NCBI RefSeq assembly: GCF_019343195.1
Contig: NZ_RPHB01000008.1
Location: forward strand, 124,001 to 188,000
Length of the DNA: 64,000 nucleotides
Source: Arthrospiribacter ruber
GTDB taxonomy: Bacteria > Bacteroidota > Bacteroidia > Cytophagales > Cyclobacteriaceae
Direction: 5' to 3'
Shown in pieces: positions 1 to 9,317 of the stretch. Each line of letters starts with the position of its first letter. The first letter of the stretch is position 1. The notes beneath the pieces are model-generated. The model was not told the origin of the DNA. It saw only the letters and a program-made list of their open reading frames with translations, and did no database searches. A program made the translations under genes and the position numbers.

Positions 1-1
1 A

Positions 2-1039
2 TTTGCTCATGGCACAGACCTTTGGAAAATGACTTTCCTTCAAGCAGCACAGGCCTATTGGGGATCATGGTTGGGAGCCGGAGGCTGGATGATGCAACAT
101 TATTGGGAAAGGTATCTCTTTACCCAAAATGTGGAGTTTTTAAAAGAAAGGTTTATCCCGGTAGCTGAAGAAATCGTGGCGTTCTATGCAGACTGGATAG
201 TTCCTCACCCTTTGGATGGGAAATTGGCTTCATCCCCCTCCACATCTCCTGAAAACAGTTTTATCAATTCAAATGGAGATCATACTGCAAGTACCATTGG
301 TGCAGCAATGGATCAACAGATCATAGCTGAGGTTTTTGACAATTACATAAATGCCGCCGAGCTTCTGGGCATTCAGTCAGATTTACTCCAGGAAATCAAA
401 GAAAAACGCTCCAGACTTAGATCAGGACTTCAGGTAGGCAGCGATGGAAGACTCATGGAATGGGATCAGGATTACAAAGAAACAGAAAAAGGTCACAGGC
501 ACATGTCACACCTGTATGCTTTTCACCCAGGAAATGCTGTTACCAAAACGCAAACTCCTGAGTTGTTTGATGCTGTACGCAGGACACTGGACTACCGGCT
601 TGAGCATGGTGGTGCAGGTACTGGCTGGTCCAGGGCCTGGCTGATTAACTTTTCTGCAAGGCTGATGGATGGGGAAATGGCACATGAGCATGTTCGGAAA
701 CTGATTGAAATTTCTTTATACCCCAATTTGTTTGATGCGCACCCGCCGTTTCAGATTGATGGGAATTTTGGTTATACCGCGGGTATTGCAGAGATGCTTC
801 TCCAAAGCCATGATGGGTTTATAGAGTTATTGCCGGCATTGCCGCCCATCTGGTCAGAGGGAAAAATTGAAGGCCTGAAAGCAAGGGGAAACTTCAATAT
901 TGATATAGAATGGTCAAATGGCACTTTAACAAAAGCCAGCATTATTTCTCCCTTAGGAGGAAATGCATTAATTCGGTACAAAGGCAAAGAGATTGAAGTA
1001 GTCCTGGAAAAAAATCAAAGATTTGAATTGAGCTTTTAG
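2..1039 (+). CDS. GH95-type glycoside hydrolase (alpha-L-fucosidase family), C-terminal part
   Basis: This is the C-terminal portion of a large exported glycosidase; the reading frame is already open at the window edge (the codons before the first Met read FAHGTDLWK), so the N-terminus lies outside. GH95 enzymes use an (alpha/alpha)6 barrel to remove terminal alpha-L-fucose or alpha-L-galactose from glycans. Visible family features are the [19 protein letters not shown] stretch, the [14 protein letters not shown] segment, [11 protein letters not shown], and the [20 protein letters not shown] segment near the end of the barrel, followed by the usual beta-rich tail. An intrinsic terminator follows. 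It converges on an acetylesterase gene, consistent with joint glycan degradation. The family call is firm; the sugar is not determined. Confidence 0.85.
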   Translation, partial: FAHGTDLWKMTFLQAAQAYWGSWLGAGGWMMQHYWERYLFTQNVEFLKERFIPVAEEIVAFYADWIVPHPLDGKLASSPSTSPENSFINSNGDHTASTIGAAMDQQIIAEVFDNYINAAELLGIQSDLLQEIKEKRSRLRSGLQVGSDGRLMEWDQDYKETEKGHRHMSHLYAFHPGNAVTKTQTPELFDAVRRTLDYRLEHGGAGTGWSRAWLINFSARLMDGEMAHEHVRKLIEISLYPNLFDAHPPFQIDGNFGYTAGIAEMLLQSHDGFIELLPALPPIWSEGKIEGLKARGNFNIDIEWSNGTLTKASIISPLGGNALIRYKGKEIEVVLEKNQRFELSF

Positions 1040-1054
1040 CAAATATATATTTGC

Positions 1055-1095
1055 GCTTGATTTTGAAATGGATTAAGCAAAAAAATCAAGCTTTT
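1055..1095 (+). terminator. Intrinsic terminator after the GH95 gene
   Basis: A perfect 10-bp stem (GCTTGATTTT at 1055-1064 pairing with AAAATCAAGC at 1082-1091) is followed by a short T-run, 16 bases after the glycosidase stop codon. It sits between two convergent genes. Confidence 0.7.
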
Positions 1096-1154
1096 CAAAA
1101 TGCAAGAAATTTTTAAAGCTTGCTTTCATTTTACTCTGCCATTCTACAGCAGTA

Positions 1155-3083
1155 TCATTGTCTGACTGAATCAATGTCTAGTAACCTAAACCTGAACGGT
1201 TCGGCAGGTAAACCTTCTGAATTATAAAGATTTACAGAGGGATTATCAGCCCATGCATAGCGAATCTCTACAGGATCAGTAACTTTAGGGTGAAACACCT
1301 GTATTTCGTTTTCTCCAGTAATTCTTCCCTTGGCAGAATAAAACTCACCATCTCTACCGGTAATAATAAAGCCTTCTACTTCATCACCTGATTCTAAAAC
1401 AAAACCCTCGCCTATGTCAGCATAATTTAAAACAAACACATCGTTCACAACCCTGGCACGGAGTAGGTTTGGCCCTCTGTGCAAAATGCCATCTCCATAA
1501 GCCACCTTCTGTGCAACCCTATACAACCTATGTCCAACATCCCGCTTATTTCTAGGGTGAATATCCTTTTCATCCCCTATATCAATGGTTACCGCCATTC
1601 CTGTATTCGGAAGATTTCTCACATTACTTTGGGCCTCTCTTAAAAATGCCCAATTAGAATCCGGCTGTACTTCTTTTCTTTCCATAAAATTAGCCAACTG
1701 AACGAAAAGAAACGGGAAGTCCCCTATTGCCCAGTTTCCTCTCCAACTTGAAATCAGGGTAGAAAATAGCCCTTCATAATGCTCATGGTCTCCTGTATTG
1801 CTTTCGCCTTGGTACCAGATCACCCCTTTGATGGGGTAATTGACCAGGGGATAAATCATGGCATTGAACATCATACCAGGAAGCCAGTTGTACTTTTCTA
1901 CATTTGGAAGCGGATCTTCAATACGATTGTTGAATTTCCAATCTCCTTCCAGATTGATTTTCCCTTGATTGGTACTGAGATAAAAATTACCTTTTTGTCC
2001 AACCCTCACTTCATTGTTCCAGGTATTGACTACCCGAATTGCAATGAGGTTTTCACCTTTTTGAAGCATACTGGAAGGAATAGGATACTCCCTGACTTTG
2101 TCGGAATAATCTTTTACAAAAAGACGTCCTCCATTGACATAGACGTGTCCGAGCTGCTCAATTTCACCAAATTGGATTTTTACACTTTGGGTATCAGTCA
2201 GATTGACCTTTTTTCTCAACCAGACCACATCTTTCAAAGGATTGGCTTCCGGCAATTTGATGGACTCCCAGTCACTGTCATCATAGTTAGGGTTGACCAC
2301 CCCTTGGATTTCAGCTTTCCGGGCGTCACCTACTACTTCATTTCTTTCCAACTCACGGAGTTTGTTGTCAATTACCTCCTGTTCCCAATATTGGCTTCTA
2401 TTAATGATATCCCCTGCCTTGGTTCCATAAAACTCAGATTGCAGCAAAGCTTCGGCATCTATCCAACCTTCTGCGGGAGTTCCACCCCAGCTGGCATCAA
2501 TTATCCCTATAGGGACTCCCTTATCGAGATGGTTTCTCTTTGCAAAAAACCATGCTACAGCTGAAAAATACAGGAGATTATCAGAATTGGCCACTTTCCA
2601 TTCCCCTCCCCTGACATTGAATTTCTTTTTGGCATCATAATCATGGGGCACTTTGAAAAAACGTATCAAAGGGTAATCCGCATCGGAAATTTCCGTGTTG
2701 AGATGCTCTACCCCTGCACTCATGACCCATTCCATATTGGATTGTCCTGATGCCAACCACACCTCTCCTACCTGCACATCTCTAATTTTCATTTCATTAA
2801 TTTCAAGATCAAAAGGTCCCGATGCTGACATAGCGTCAAATTCCACCAGCCACTTACCATTTTCATCCACTTTTGCCCGTTGAGTCTGTGAATTGAATTT
2901 AACTTCTACAAACATTCCCTCTTCACCTTTTCCCCACACCCTGATAGGCTCTCCCCTCTGGAAAACCATGTGATCAGAAAAGAATCTTGGTAATTCAACT
3001 TCGGAAAGGCGTTCCTCTTGCCTACAGGAAAACACCACAAAAAGGCAAATCAGAACACAAAGTCTATTCAACATTCGGCACAT
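1155..3083 (-). CDS. Sialate O-acetylesterase-type SGNH lipoprotein
   Basis: A 642-residue exported esterase predicted to remove acetyl groups from sugars (sialic acid or plant/algal glycans). The N-terminus is a lipoprotein signal ending in VVFSC, placing the modified Cys at residue 20. The SGNH nucleophile block reads GEVWLASGQSNMEW (Ser at about 115), followed by GIIDASWGGTPAEGW, VIWYQGESNT and the late DIHPRNKRDVGHRL block with the catalytic His. A beta-sandwich insertion of about residues 240-390 splits the catalytic domain, as in the family. A second Met at codon 4 (position 3074) is an equally good start. An imperfect dyad lies just upstream at 3108-3132. It converges on the GH95 gene, suggesting shared glycan processing. 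Confidence 0.85.
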   Translation of the reverse strand: MCRMLNRLCVLICLFVVFSCRQEERLSEVELPRFFSDHMVFQRGEPIRVWGKGEEGMFVEVKFNSQTQRAKVDENGKWLVEFDAMSASGPFDLEINEMKIRDVQVGEVWLASGQSNMEWVMSAGVEHLNTEISDADYPLIRFFKVPHDYDAKKKFNVRGGEWKVANSDNLLYFSAVAWFFAKRNHLDKGVPIGIIDASWGGTPAEGWIDAEALLQSEFYGTKAGDIINRSQYWEQEVIDNKLRELERNEVVGDARKAEIQGVVNPNYDDSDWESIKLPEANPLKDVVWLRKKVNLTDTQSVKIQFGEIEQLGHVYVNGGRLFVKDYSDKVREYPIPSSMLQKGENLIAIRVVNTWNNEVRVGQKGNFYLSTNQGKINLEGDWKFNNRIEDPLPNVEKYNWLPGMMFNAMIYPLVNYPIKGVIWYQGESNTGDHEHYEGLFSTLISSWRGNWAIGDFPFLFVQLANFMERKEVQPDSNWAFLREAQSNVRNLPNTGMAVTIDIGDEKDIHPRNKRDVGHRLYRVAQKVAYGDGILHRGPNLLRARVVNDVFVLNYADIGEGFVLESGDEVEGFIITGRDGEFYSAKGRITGENEIQVFHPKVTDPVEIRYAWADNPSVNLYNSEGLPAEPFRFRLLDIDSVRQ

Positions 3084-3182
3084 AGGATTAGGGTTGGTTT
3101 TAGAATGGGTACCAATTTATCCAATTTGTACCTAAGGCAATAAGGTATTTACAGAAAAAATCTTCAAAGCAAAAGAAATCGC

Positions 3183-3416
3183 TCAATTTCTATAGCCAAA
3201 GGGATTGGTATCGGCAGTGGAAATGTCTCTCTTGATTTCTCCTGTCTGGTAATTCATGGCACAATGAAGGGTCTTATCCACCCAATGGACTTCTTTCACT
3301 TCATTTCTGAATTCAGGTGAAAATCTATTGACCAATTCGGCCTCCAGTTCCTCCATTGATTCTGCTAAAACCACAGACTTGGAACTGTCATTTAGGATTA
3401 AAGTATAAAATGGCAT
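3183..3416 (-). CDS. Small conserved-looking hypothetical protein (77 aa)
   Basis: A short soluble protein, with no signal peptide or membrane helix, that I do not recognise. The chosen start is the ATG giving MPFYTLILND; a GTG 20 codons upstream would overlap the stop of the preceding metallophosphoesterase by 4 bases but adds a poor N-terminus. The sequence is acidic in the middle (SMEELEAEL) and rich in K/D/T at the end. It lies between a phosphoesterase and an acetylesterase on the same strand, so it may be co-transcribed with them. Function unknown. Confidence 0.5.
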   Translation of the reverse strand: MPFYTLILNDSSKSVVLAESMEELEAELVNRFSPEFRNEVKEVHWVDKTLHCAMNYQTGEIKRDISTADTNPFGYRN

Positions 3417-3472
3417 AAGCTTACGTTTTGAACAGAAACCTAACCCTCCATAAACGAAATTGTTGAAAAAGA

Positions 3473-4279
3473 TCACAGGGTATAACCACTCAAAATCCTG
3501 TCATCTTTCATGGATTTGAGGTAAGTGACAGTGGTACCATCAGCGCCGATTTCCACAATTCTATATCCCGGAACGGGAGATCCCCAGTTCCCTCCAAAAT
3601 GTCCTGTCCAAACAAAAGGTTTTTTCTTGTACAGCATGACACCGTTGACATCATGATCATGTCCGTGTATCACTGCTTTCACATTCGGATAGGAAGCCAA
3701 AAGATCCATAACCTCCATGCAGGAAACACCATGTCTGGTCCAATCCTGCTGTGAAATATGGATGCATACAAATACGTGTGACAACAGCTCAAATTCATTT
3801 AATTTATTTTTTAAAAAATCAAGATCTACACAAAGGTACTCTCCCTTTTCATTGGAACTGTCCGCCAATATGAATCCAAAATTTTCATTTTGGACAAAAG
3901 CAAAATCGGTAGGAATACCCCAAATCTCTTCCCAGGCTTGTGTAGTAATGCGGTCATGATTTCCCCGAACTGGGAAATAGGGTGCCTGAAGTCTTTCATA
4001 AACTTTCTTGACTTCAGGCATCCATTTGGGCTCATCATGTATGAGGTCTCCATTAAAAATCACCAAATCCACCTTTTCTTCTTTGTTGATCGCATCAATC
4101 AGCGTATGGTGAACAGATTCGAAATCGGTTCCCGACTGACCATAATGGCCATCTGAAGCGATGATAAACCTGAATATAGGATCAGTGGGAAAATTCATTT
4201 TCCCAAAAGTCAAAAAAGGCATAAGTGGTGTAATTGCCGTTGCCAGACTGATATTTTTTATAAATGACCTGCGCTGCAT
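3473..4279 (-). CDS. Exported calcineurin-like metallophosphoesterase (Tat-type signal)
   Basis: A 268-residue phosphoesterase of the calcineurin-like superfamily, which hydrolyses phosphomonoesters or diesters with a two-metal centre. All core motifs are present in order: ASDGHY (D43, H45), NGDLIHD (D78), VRGNHD (N107, H108), HIS in the middle and IHGHDHD near the end. The N-terminus MQRRSFIKN followed by a hydrophobic stretch is a Tat-type signal, so folded export with metal loaded is likely. Length is typical of compact family members. Substrate is not evident; neighbours are a small membrane protein upstream and a hypothetical protein downstream. Confidence 0.8.
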   Translation of the reverse strand: MQRRSFIKNISLATAITPLMPFLTFGKMNFPTDPIFRFIIASDGHYGQSGTDFESVHHTLIDAINKEEKVDLVIFNGDLIHDEPKWMPEVKKVYERLQAPYFPVRGNHDRITTQAWEEIWGIPTDFAFVQNENFGFILADSSNEKGEYLCVDLDFLKNKLNEFELLSHVFVCIHISQQDWTRHGVSCMEVMDLLASYPNVKAVIHGHDHDVNGVMLYKKKPFVWTGHFGGNWGSPVPGYRIVEIGADGTTVTYLKSMKDDRILSGYTL

Positions 4280-4329
4280 TGTGATCTAAATATAATGCTG
4301 CAAGCGCATACAGCCTATTTTCAGCGTGG

Positions 4330-4527
4330 TTATTTTTTACGTGCCGACATGACCAAGCCAAGCACCAAGACCACCCCACTCACAATTACCGGGGTCCAAT
4401 TGGCTGTACTTACTGCTATGTCCATTCCCAATAAGCTAAAGCTTTCGGAATCTTCCATTGCCTGTAGCCCAAAAACGATCAGACCGATACCTCCTAAAAT
4501 CGATAAAATAATTCCAATTGTTTTCAT
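4330..4527 (-). CDS. Small two-helix membrane protein (65 aa)
   Basis: A short protein with two clear hydrophobic segments (about residues 4-22, starting MKTIGIILSILGG, and about 40-58, PVIVSGVVLVLGLVM), a polar loop carrying DSESFSLLG, and a basic tail SARKK. The start is the ATG at 4527; an upstream extension of the frame adds a polar leader that does not fit. It resembles tiny DUF3185-like membrane proteins of Bacteroidota, but I cannot confirm the family. Function unknown; it may be co-transcribed with the metallophosphoesterase 50 bases downstream. Confidence 0.55.
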   Translation of the reverse strand: MKTIGIILSILGGIGLIVFGLQAMEDSESFSLLGMDIAVSTANWTPVIVSGVVLVLGLVMSARKK

Positions 4528-4583
4528 AGTGTTATAGTGTTTATTTTCAGATACCATTCGCAAATGGTGTACCGAAGGGGAGG

Positions 4584-4638
4584 CTTAAGATTGTAGATTT
4601 AAGATTTTAGATTGTAGATTTTAGATTGTAGATTGGGA
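4584..4638. repeat. Degenerate TTAGATT/TAGATT word array
   Basis: About 55 bases made almost only of the word AGATT with TTA/TGT/TTT spacers (five to six copies). It lies in the 341-base gap between a small membrane gene and the sortilin-like gene. No coding potential. Related word arrays recur at about 20.0, 21.8 and 27.3 kb. Confidence 0.6.
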
Positions 4639-4785
4639 TTTTAAAGTTTGAATTCTTATCCGAGGATATGTTGTAGATCTTGATTATGTTTTTTTAAGGC
4701 TAATCATTATTTAAGCCATACTTTATTGGATAGTATAGATTGAAAATGTAGAGGTAATTTTTTCCGGATTTCCATAAAGATAGGA

Positions 4786-4829
4786 AGCCCTTAAACATTG
4801 CCTTCTTTAGAAGATAATGTTTAAGGGCT
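4786..4829. repeat. 44-base palindrome (stem-loop) after the BNR-repeat gene
   Basis: AGCCCTTAAACATT at 4786-4799 pairs perfectly with AATGTTTAAGGGCT at 4816-4829, and the loop itself contains CTTCT/AGAAG, giving a 14-bp stem plus an inner 5-bp stem. It starts 40 bases past the stop codon of the minus-strand gene. There is no T-run, so it is either a 3' mRNA-stabilising structure or a REP-like element rather than a standard terminator. Confidence 0.6.
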
Positions 4830-4868
4830 CAAAGCACATCAAGGTAAGCTGGATGTGGAAGAAAAGCT

Positions 4869-7800
4869 TTACCTACCTCTATTTGGGGTATAAGGCGCTC
4901 CCGCTTCCTCCAGTTTTCTTTCGAAGCTTTTCATTTTTTGGAAGAAAGAATCCGATGCCTGCTGATAGTCTTCAAATTCACTCTTGGCTATCTCAATATT
5001 CCTTTTTTGGGTAGAGGTTGGCGGCTCCGTACTGTCCCAATGCCCGTAGACTGTAGCACCTATCCTTCCTGTGATACTTGGAGAGGTAGACTCGTCCTTA
5101 CTGCCTCGGATTTGGTCATACATCAGCTTGGTCTTAAGTTCTGCTAAGCTTTCGTTGATGTCGTTCCACTCTTTGAACAAATCCGGCGAAACATTAGGAG
5201 TCTTGGTAAATGCGGCTTTGATAAACCTGAGCTTTTCTTCAGCTTCATTTAATTGTCTTACCGCCGTGAAGGTTTTTCTATAAAGTTCAGCCGTTTCTTT
5301 CTTGAAGTCAGCCATGGCTTTGAAGTCCGTAGATTGCTCGTATACTGGCTTTACAGTAAACACCTGCTTATCCCCTAATGATTCAAGCGCTCCATTACTA
5401 TTGACAAAAAGCTCCACGCTGTACTTTCCGGGAGCCACCAATGGCCCTTCAGGTTCACTTACCCAGGGAGGCTGAAACTCCGGCATAAAAAGGCTGATCG
5501 GATGTGGGGCGGGCAGTCTTAAATCCCAACTTGCTCTATGAATGCCTTCTGAAGCTTTTCCTTCAATCCACCGGATAGGCTCTCCGGCTTCATCCCTAAC
5601 CAAAAGAAGCACACTTGGATCTTGCTCCAGCTTTTCTTGTCGCAACTCATCCCAGTCCGGAATGGAAACATTGTTTTTCTCTTCCCTTAGTTTTTGTTCT
5701 TTTTCTTTCCGCTTGGTCCTGTCTGTTTTGGGCAAATCTTTAATGTAATAGGTAAATACCGCTCCAAATGGTGGATTGTCACTGACATAACTATCCGAAC
5801 CCTGAGAAGGCATTCCTTTAGCCTGCATAGGTACGCTTGGTACATACCACCATGCATCTCTCACTGGTAATACCATACTTGAGCTTGACTCGCTCAGCTT
5901 CCCGAGATTTCTCAATGGAGAGTAGTCATCCAATACATACACTCCTCTCCCAAAACTTGCTCCTACCAAGTCATTATCCCTAGGATGCAATTCAATATCT
6001 CTGAATGAAATAGTGGGTACGCCTGCTTTGAGCTTGATCCAGTTTGCACCTTTGTTAGGGGAAAAGTAAATTCCATACTCTGTCCCAATGAAAAGCAAGT
6101 TTTCATCTTTATGATCCTGCTTCAGCACCCAAATGATAGTGTTTTTGGGTAAATCGCCTGCTATGGATTTCCATGATCTACCCTTATCGGTACTCATAAA
6201 GACGTAAGAATTGTAGTCACCCAACTGATGCCCATCAGCCACTGCAAATACCGTATTGACATCATGAGGAGAAGCATGGACATGGTTGATAAAGGTCAAT
6301 TCCGGAACACCGGGAAGTCTTGTACATTTTCTCCAGTTTTGTCCATCATCTTCACTCGCATGAATCAACCCATCATCAGAACCAGTGTACAGAACTCCGG
6401 CCTGTACTGGAGATTCACTGATACTGGTTAAGGTGGCAAATTTGGACATGGCTCCATTGTCGTATAAGGCATCTATTCCAGGCACCTTGTCTATCATGGG
6501 AAGCTCGTACCTGCTTTTACCAGTAGTCAAATCTTCACTGATAGCTGACCAGGAATCACCTCGATCAGTACTTTTCCAAACCCTGTGGGAACCAAAATAT
6601 AAGGTCTTATGGTCATGAGGACTTAACTGAATGGGACTATCCCAATTCCATCTTTCCGGCGGATCGTTGGGCTCGGGCTGAGGCTGAATACCCAAAACTT
6701 CCCCGGTAGTCCGGTTATGCCTATGCAACATTCCTTGTTGAAATTCCATATAGACTGTATTGGGATCTTCCGGATCAAAAACAGCATCATGTCCATCAGC
6801 ACCCAATGGCACGTACCAATCCTGATTTCTCACACCCTCAACGTTGGTCGTACGCGATGGTCCAAGCAATGTCCCTAAGTCCTGGGCTCCAACCACTACA
6901 TTGAAAAAGGGTTCTGAGTTGTCTATGCCTACTTTGTAAAATTGAGAAATGGGCAGGTTCGGAAATAGCCTCCAGGTCTCCCCCTCGTCAAAAGATTCGT
7001 AAAGCCCTCCGTCTGTACCGACCAACAAGTGTTTCCCGTTGGCGGGGTCAATCCAAAGTGCGTGATTGTCACTGTGTTTTCCTCTTCCTGTTTCTCCGTA
7101 GTCAAAAGTCTTTCCACCATCCCTGGTCCTATGGAGAAATACGTCCATTTGGTAAACCAGATCCGGATCAGTCGGAGAAGCTTCTATTTCCTGATAATAA
7201 TGTGGCCCTGTCCCACCTGATACATAACTGTTGCGTTTTTCCCAGCTTTCTCCTTTGTCTGTAGATCGATAAAAACCCTTATTGGATTCATCTGCTTCGA
7301 TGGTTGCATAAACAATGCTCGGATCAGCCGGAGTTACTGCCAATCCGATTTTACCAATATCACCTTGGGGCAAACCTTTGCTTACTTTTCTCCAGTTTTC
7401 ACCGCCATCAGTAGATTTATAGATTCCAGAATTGGGACCTCCGGCTAAGAATGCCCAGGTTTTCCTTCTCCGTTCATAAGCAGCGGCATAGATAACATCC
7501 GGATCGGAAGGGTCGAATTCGGCATCTGCCACACCTGTATTTTCATCTATTTCAAGGACCAGGTTCCAATTTTCACCTCCGTCATTTGTCTTATACAAAC
7601 CACGCTCTCCACCGGATGACCAAAGCGGTCCCTCAGCAGCTACATACACCACATCGCTGTCCCTTGGATCCACCAAAATCTTCCCAATATGCTCAGATTT
7701 TTTCAATCCCATCTGCTTCCATGTGGCTCCGCCATCCAAACTTTTGTAAATGCCATCACCCCAACCGACATGCCTTCCGCTCACATTTTCCCCAGTGCCT

Positions 7801-8138
7801 ACCCAAATCACTTCGGGATTGTTGGGGTCTATCACTACGGTACCTATGGAGTAAGACGGCTGATCATCAAAGACCGGAGTCCAAGTAACTCCGCTATTGG
7901 TGGTTTTCCATAAGCCCCCCGAGCCTACCGCCACATACCAGGTACTGGAATGAACCGGGTGAACCGCAATATCCGCTATTCGGCCGCCCATGACCGCAGG
8001 CCCTATACTTCGAAGTTCTAAGCCTTTGGCCAGCTTTTTAGCCAATTCTGTTTGATTGGATTGGGCATAAATACTGTTTTCATGCCCTAAAAGGCCAAGA
8101 AACAGAAAGCAAATAAAAATCAGTAAATGTTTACGCAT
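4869..8138 (-). CDS. Secreted sortilin/VPS10-type BNR-repeat beta-propeller protein
   Basis: A 1089-residue exported protein with a signal peptide (start at MRKHLLIF; an 11-residue in-frame extension is unlikely). Residues about 30-730 are a long series of BNR/sortilin blades with the GLYKSTDGGENW-type Asp-box repeated many times, spaced by P.DP..VY motifs. The last 350 residues are different: a charged linker with RTKRKEKEQKL, a beta-sandwich-like segment, then a helical tail (LRQLNEAEEKL region). Such proteins are common in Bacteroidota and Gemmatimonadota and are annotated as glycosyl hydrolases from the Asp boxes alone; enzyme activity is unproven, and a binding or scaffolding role is as likely. 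Confidence 0.8.
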   Translation of the reverse strand: MRKHLLIFICFLFLGLLGHENSIYAQSNQTELAKKLAKGLELRSIGPAVMGGRIADIAVHPVHSSTWYVAVGSGGLWKTTNSGVTWTPVFDDQPSYSIGTVVIDPNNPEVIWVGTGENVSGRHVGWGDGIYKSLDGGATWKQMGLKKSEHIGKILVDPRDSDVVYVAAEGPLWSSGGERGLYKTNDGGENWNLVLEIDENTGVADAEFDPSDPDVIYAAAYERRRKTWAFLAGGPNSGIYKSTDGGENWRKVSKGLPQGDIGKIGLAVTPADPSIVYATIEADESNKGFYRSTDKGESWEKRNSYVSGGTGPHYYQEIEASPTDPDLVYQMDVFLHRTRDGGKTFDYGETGRGKHSDNHALWIDPANGKHLLVGTDGGLYESFDEGETWRLFPNLPISQFYKVGIDNSEPFFNVVVGAQDLGTLLGPSRTTNVEGVRNQDWYVPLGADGHDAVFDPEDPNTVYMEFQQGMLHRHNRTTGEVLGIQPQPEPNDPPERWNWDSPIQLSPHDHKTLYFGSHRVWKSTDRGDSWSAISEDLTTGKSRYELPMIDKVPGIDALYDNGAMSKFATLTSISESPVQAGVLYTGSDDGLIHASEDDGQNWRKCTRLPGVPELTFINHVHASPHDVNTVFAVADGHQLGDYNSYVFMSTDKGRSWKSIAGDLPKNTIIWVLKQDHKDENLLFIGTEYGIYFSPNKGANWIKLKAGVPTISFRDIELHPRDNDLVGASFGRGVYVLDDYSPLRNLGKLSESSSSMVLPVRDAWWYVPSVPMQAKGMPSQGSDSYVSDNPPFGAVFTYYIKDLPKTDRTKRKEKEQKLREEKNNVSIPDWDELRQEKLEQDPSVLLLVRDEAGEPIRWIEGKASEGIHRASWDLRLPAPHPISLFMPEFQPPWVSEPEGPLVAPGKYSVELFVNSNGALESLGDKQVFTVKPVYEQSTDFKAMADFKKETAELYRKTFTAVRQLNEAEEKLRFIKAAFTKTPNVSPDLFKEWNDINESLAELKTKLMYDQIRGSKDESTSPSITGRIGATVYGHWDSTEPPTSTQKRNIEIAKSEFEDYQQASDSFFQKMKSFERKLEEAGAPYTPNRGR

Positions 8139-8267
8139 AGTATATTTGGTTTTATTGATAAAAAGGTACAAGAAATTTTATTTTCTTTCACATCCATTTA
8201 TCAAAAAACCACATCCTAAGCCAATAATAGAATCCTTTCTGACTCCCTGCCCTAACATACAAAAAGT

Positions 8268-8870
8268 CTAGACTTTAGATGGAGGAACTCCAAACCGATC
8301 TGAAAAGCATTTTGAAAAATAACTAACAGAACTAAACCCAACCAAATATGAAATTTCCGAGACTGAATATTTCCCGGAATTCAAAAGCTCAACGGACTTA
8401 CTAAGCCTTATATTTCTAATGAGTTCGCAAGGGCTAACACCGGTTAATATCTTGATTTTACGATGGAGATTTTTTCTACTCATGTGAAGACAATAACTGA
8501 GTTCACTTACACCAAAATGTTCGTTCCTTATATTTTCTTTGACTTTATTGCCAAAGAGTACTAAAAACTCACGGTCCTTATAATTTAATCCATTCTTACC
8601 TGTAATTGGCAGGATTTCTTCATGAAATGAATATTTTAAAATATTTTTTTGAAGAGTTTCTTTACTCGATTTGGTTCCGATTTTTTCTGGCCTAATAAAA
8701 AATTTTATTTTAAAATCGAGTCGGGAGTAAATATCCGGATTTTTGAATGTGGTATGCCCTCCTTTCATTTCTATATTTGATTCAAAAAGATTTTTACAAC
8801 TCAAATGAACCAACCATACGATCGCTCCAATAGATACCACAAAAAAGAAAAAAATTAGAGAAAAGTTCAT
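8268..8870 (-). CDS. Membrane-anchored AraC-type transcription regulator
   Basis: A 200-residue protein with an N-terminal hydrophobic helix (MNFSLIFFFFVVSIGAIVWL), a linker, and a C-terminal AraC double helix-turn-helix at about residues 100-200. That domain reads HFGVSELSYCLHMSRKNLHRKIK then YSVSEISYLVGFSSVSYFSKCF, very like the output domain of hybrid two-component regulators. The ATG at 8870 is preferred over a TTG further out. A sensor domain is absent, so this is either a minimal membrane-bound regulator or the tail of a decayed larger sensor. The gene and its upstream spacer are unusually AT-rich. Targets unknown. Confidence 0.7.
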   Translation of the reverse strand: MNFSLIFFFFVVSIGAIVWLVHLSCKNLFESNIEMKGGHTTFKNPDIYSRLDFKIKFFIRPEKIGTKSSKETLQKNILKYSFHEEILPITGKNGLNYKDREFLVLFGNKVKENIRNEHFGVSELSYCLHMSRKNLHRKIKILTGVSPCELIRNIRLSKSVELLNSGKYSVSEISYLVGFSSVSYFSKCFSDRFGVPPSKV

Positions 8871-9261
8871 AACTGATACTAAAGTTAAAATCCTCACAAA
8901 TTGATATGGAAACAATTACAATTTACCTTTGAATTCGAGGCTTTTAAATCTATAAGTTTGATTTGATCACCAATTGATTTTTCTCAAAAAAGGATCTCCC
9001 CCAAATAATGAGCCCTCAAATTCTCTAAAGCGAAAATTATCCTGTTTCCCGATTTTAAATAAAGTTAATAAAAATACTTAAAATTTGATATAAAATAAAA
9101 TTAAATTAGTTTAATAAAAAATTATCGAACTTTTCTATCGAAAAATAAATGATTATTATTACATAGTTCTTTCTATAGTTTTTTAAATAAAAACGATAGA
9201 ACCTTCTAAAAATTTCATTCATATCAATTTATAAGTTAAGATATTCGGAAAAGATTTTTCA
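8871..9261. other. AT-rich gene-free stretch
   Basis: About 390 bases, extremely AT-rich, with no convincing reading frame. It contains an 8-bp dyad TTCTATCG/CGATAGAA separated by about 60 bases (from about 9136 to 9212). It probably holds the promoter of the AraC-type gene; no clear consensus promoter was identified. Confidence 0.4.
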
Positions 9262-9294
9262 TAAAAAAACCTTTCTATCAGGTAGTTAGAAAGG
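9262..9294 (-). terminator. Intrinsic terminator of the SnoaL-like gene
   Basis: Read on the minus strand, an 8-bp stem (CCTTTCTA/TAGAAAGG at 9270-9277 and 9287-9294) is followed by a run of seven T. It lies about 25 bases past the stop of the SnoaL-like gene. Confidence 0.8.
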
Positions 9295-9317
9295 CTCTTT
9301 AAAACATTAAGATTCAA

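Noticed and set aside
1779-2564. A 261-codon plus-strand frame opposite the acetylesterase gene
   Set aside because: It lies fully inside the minus-strand esterase, has no recognisable motif and a composition typical of an antisense frame; the esterase has all family motifs.
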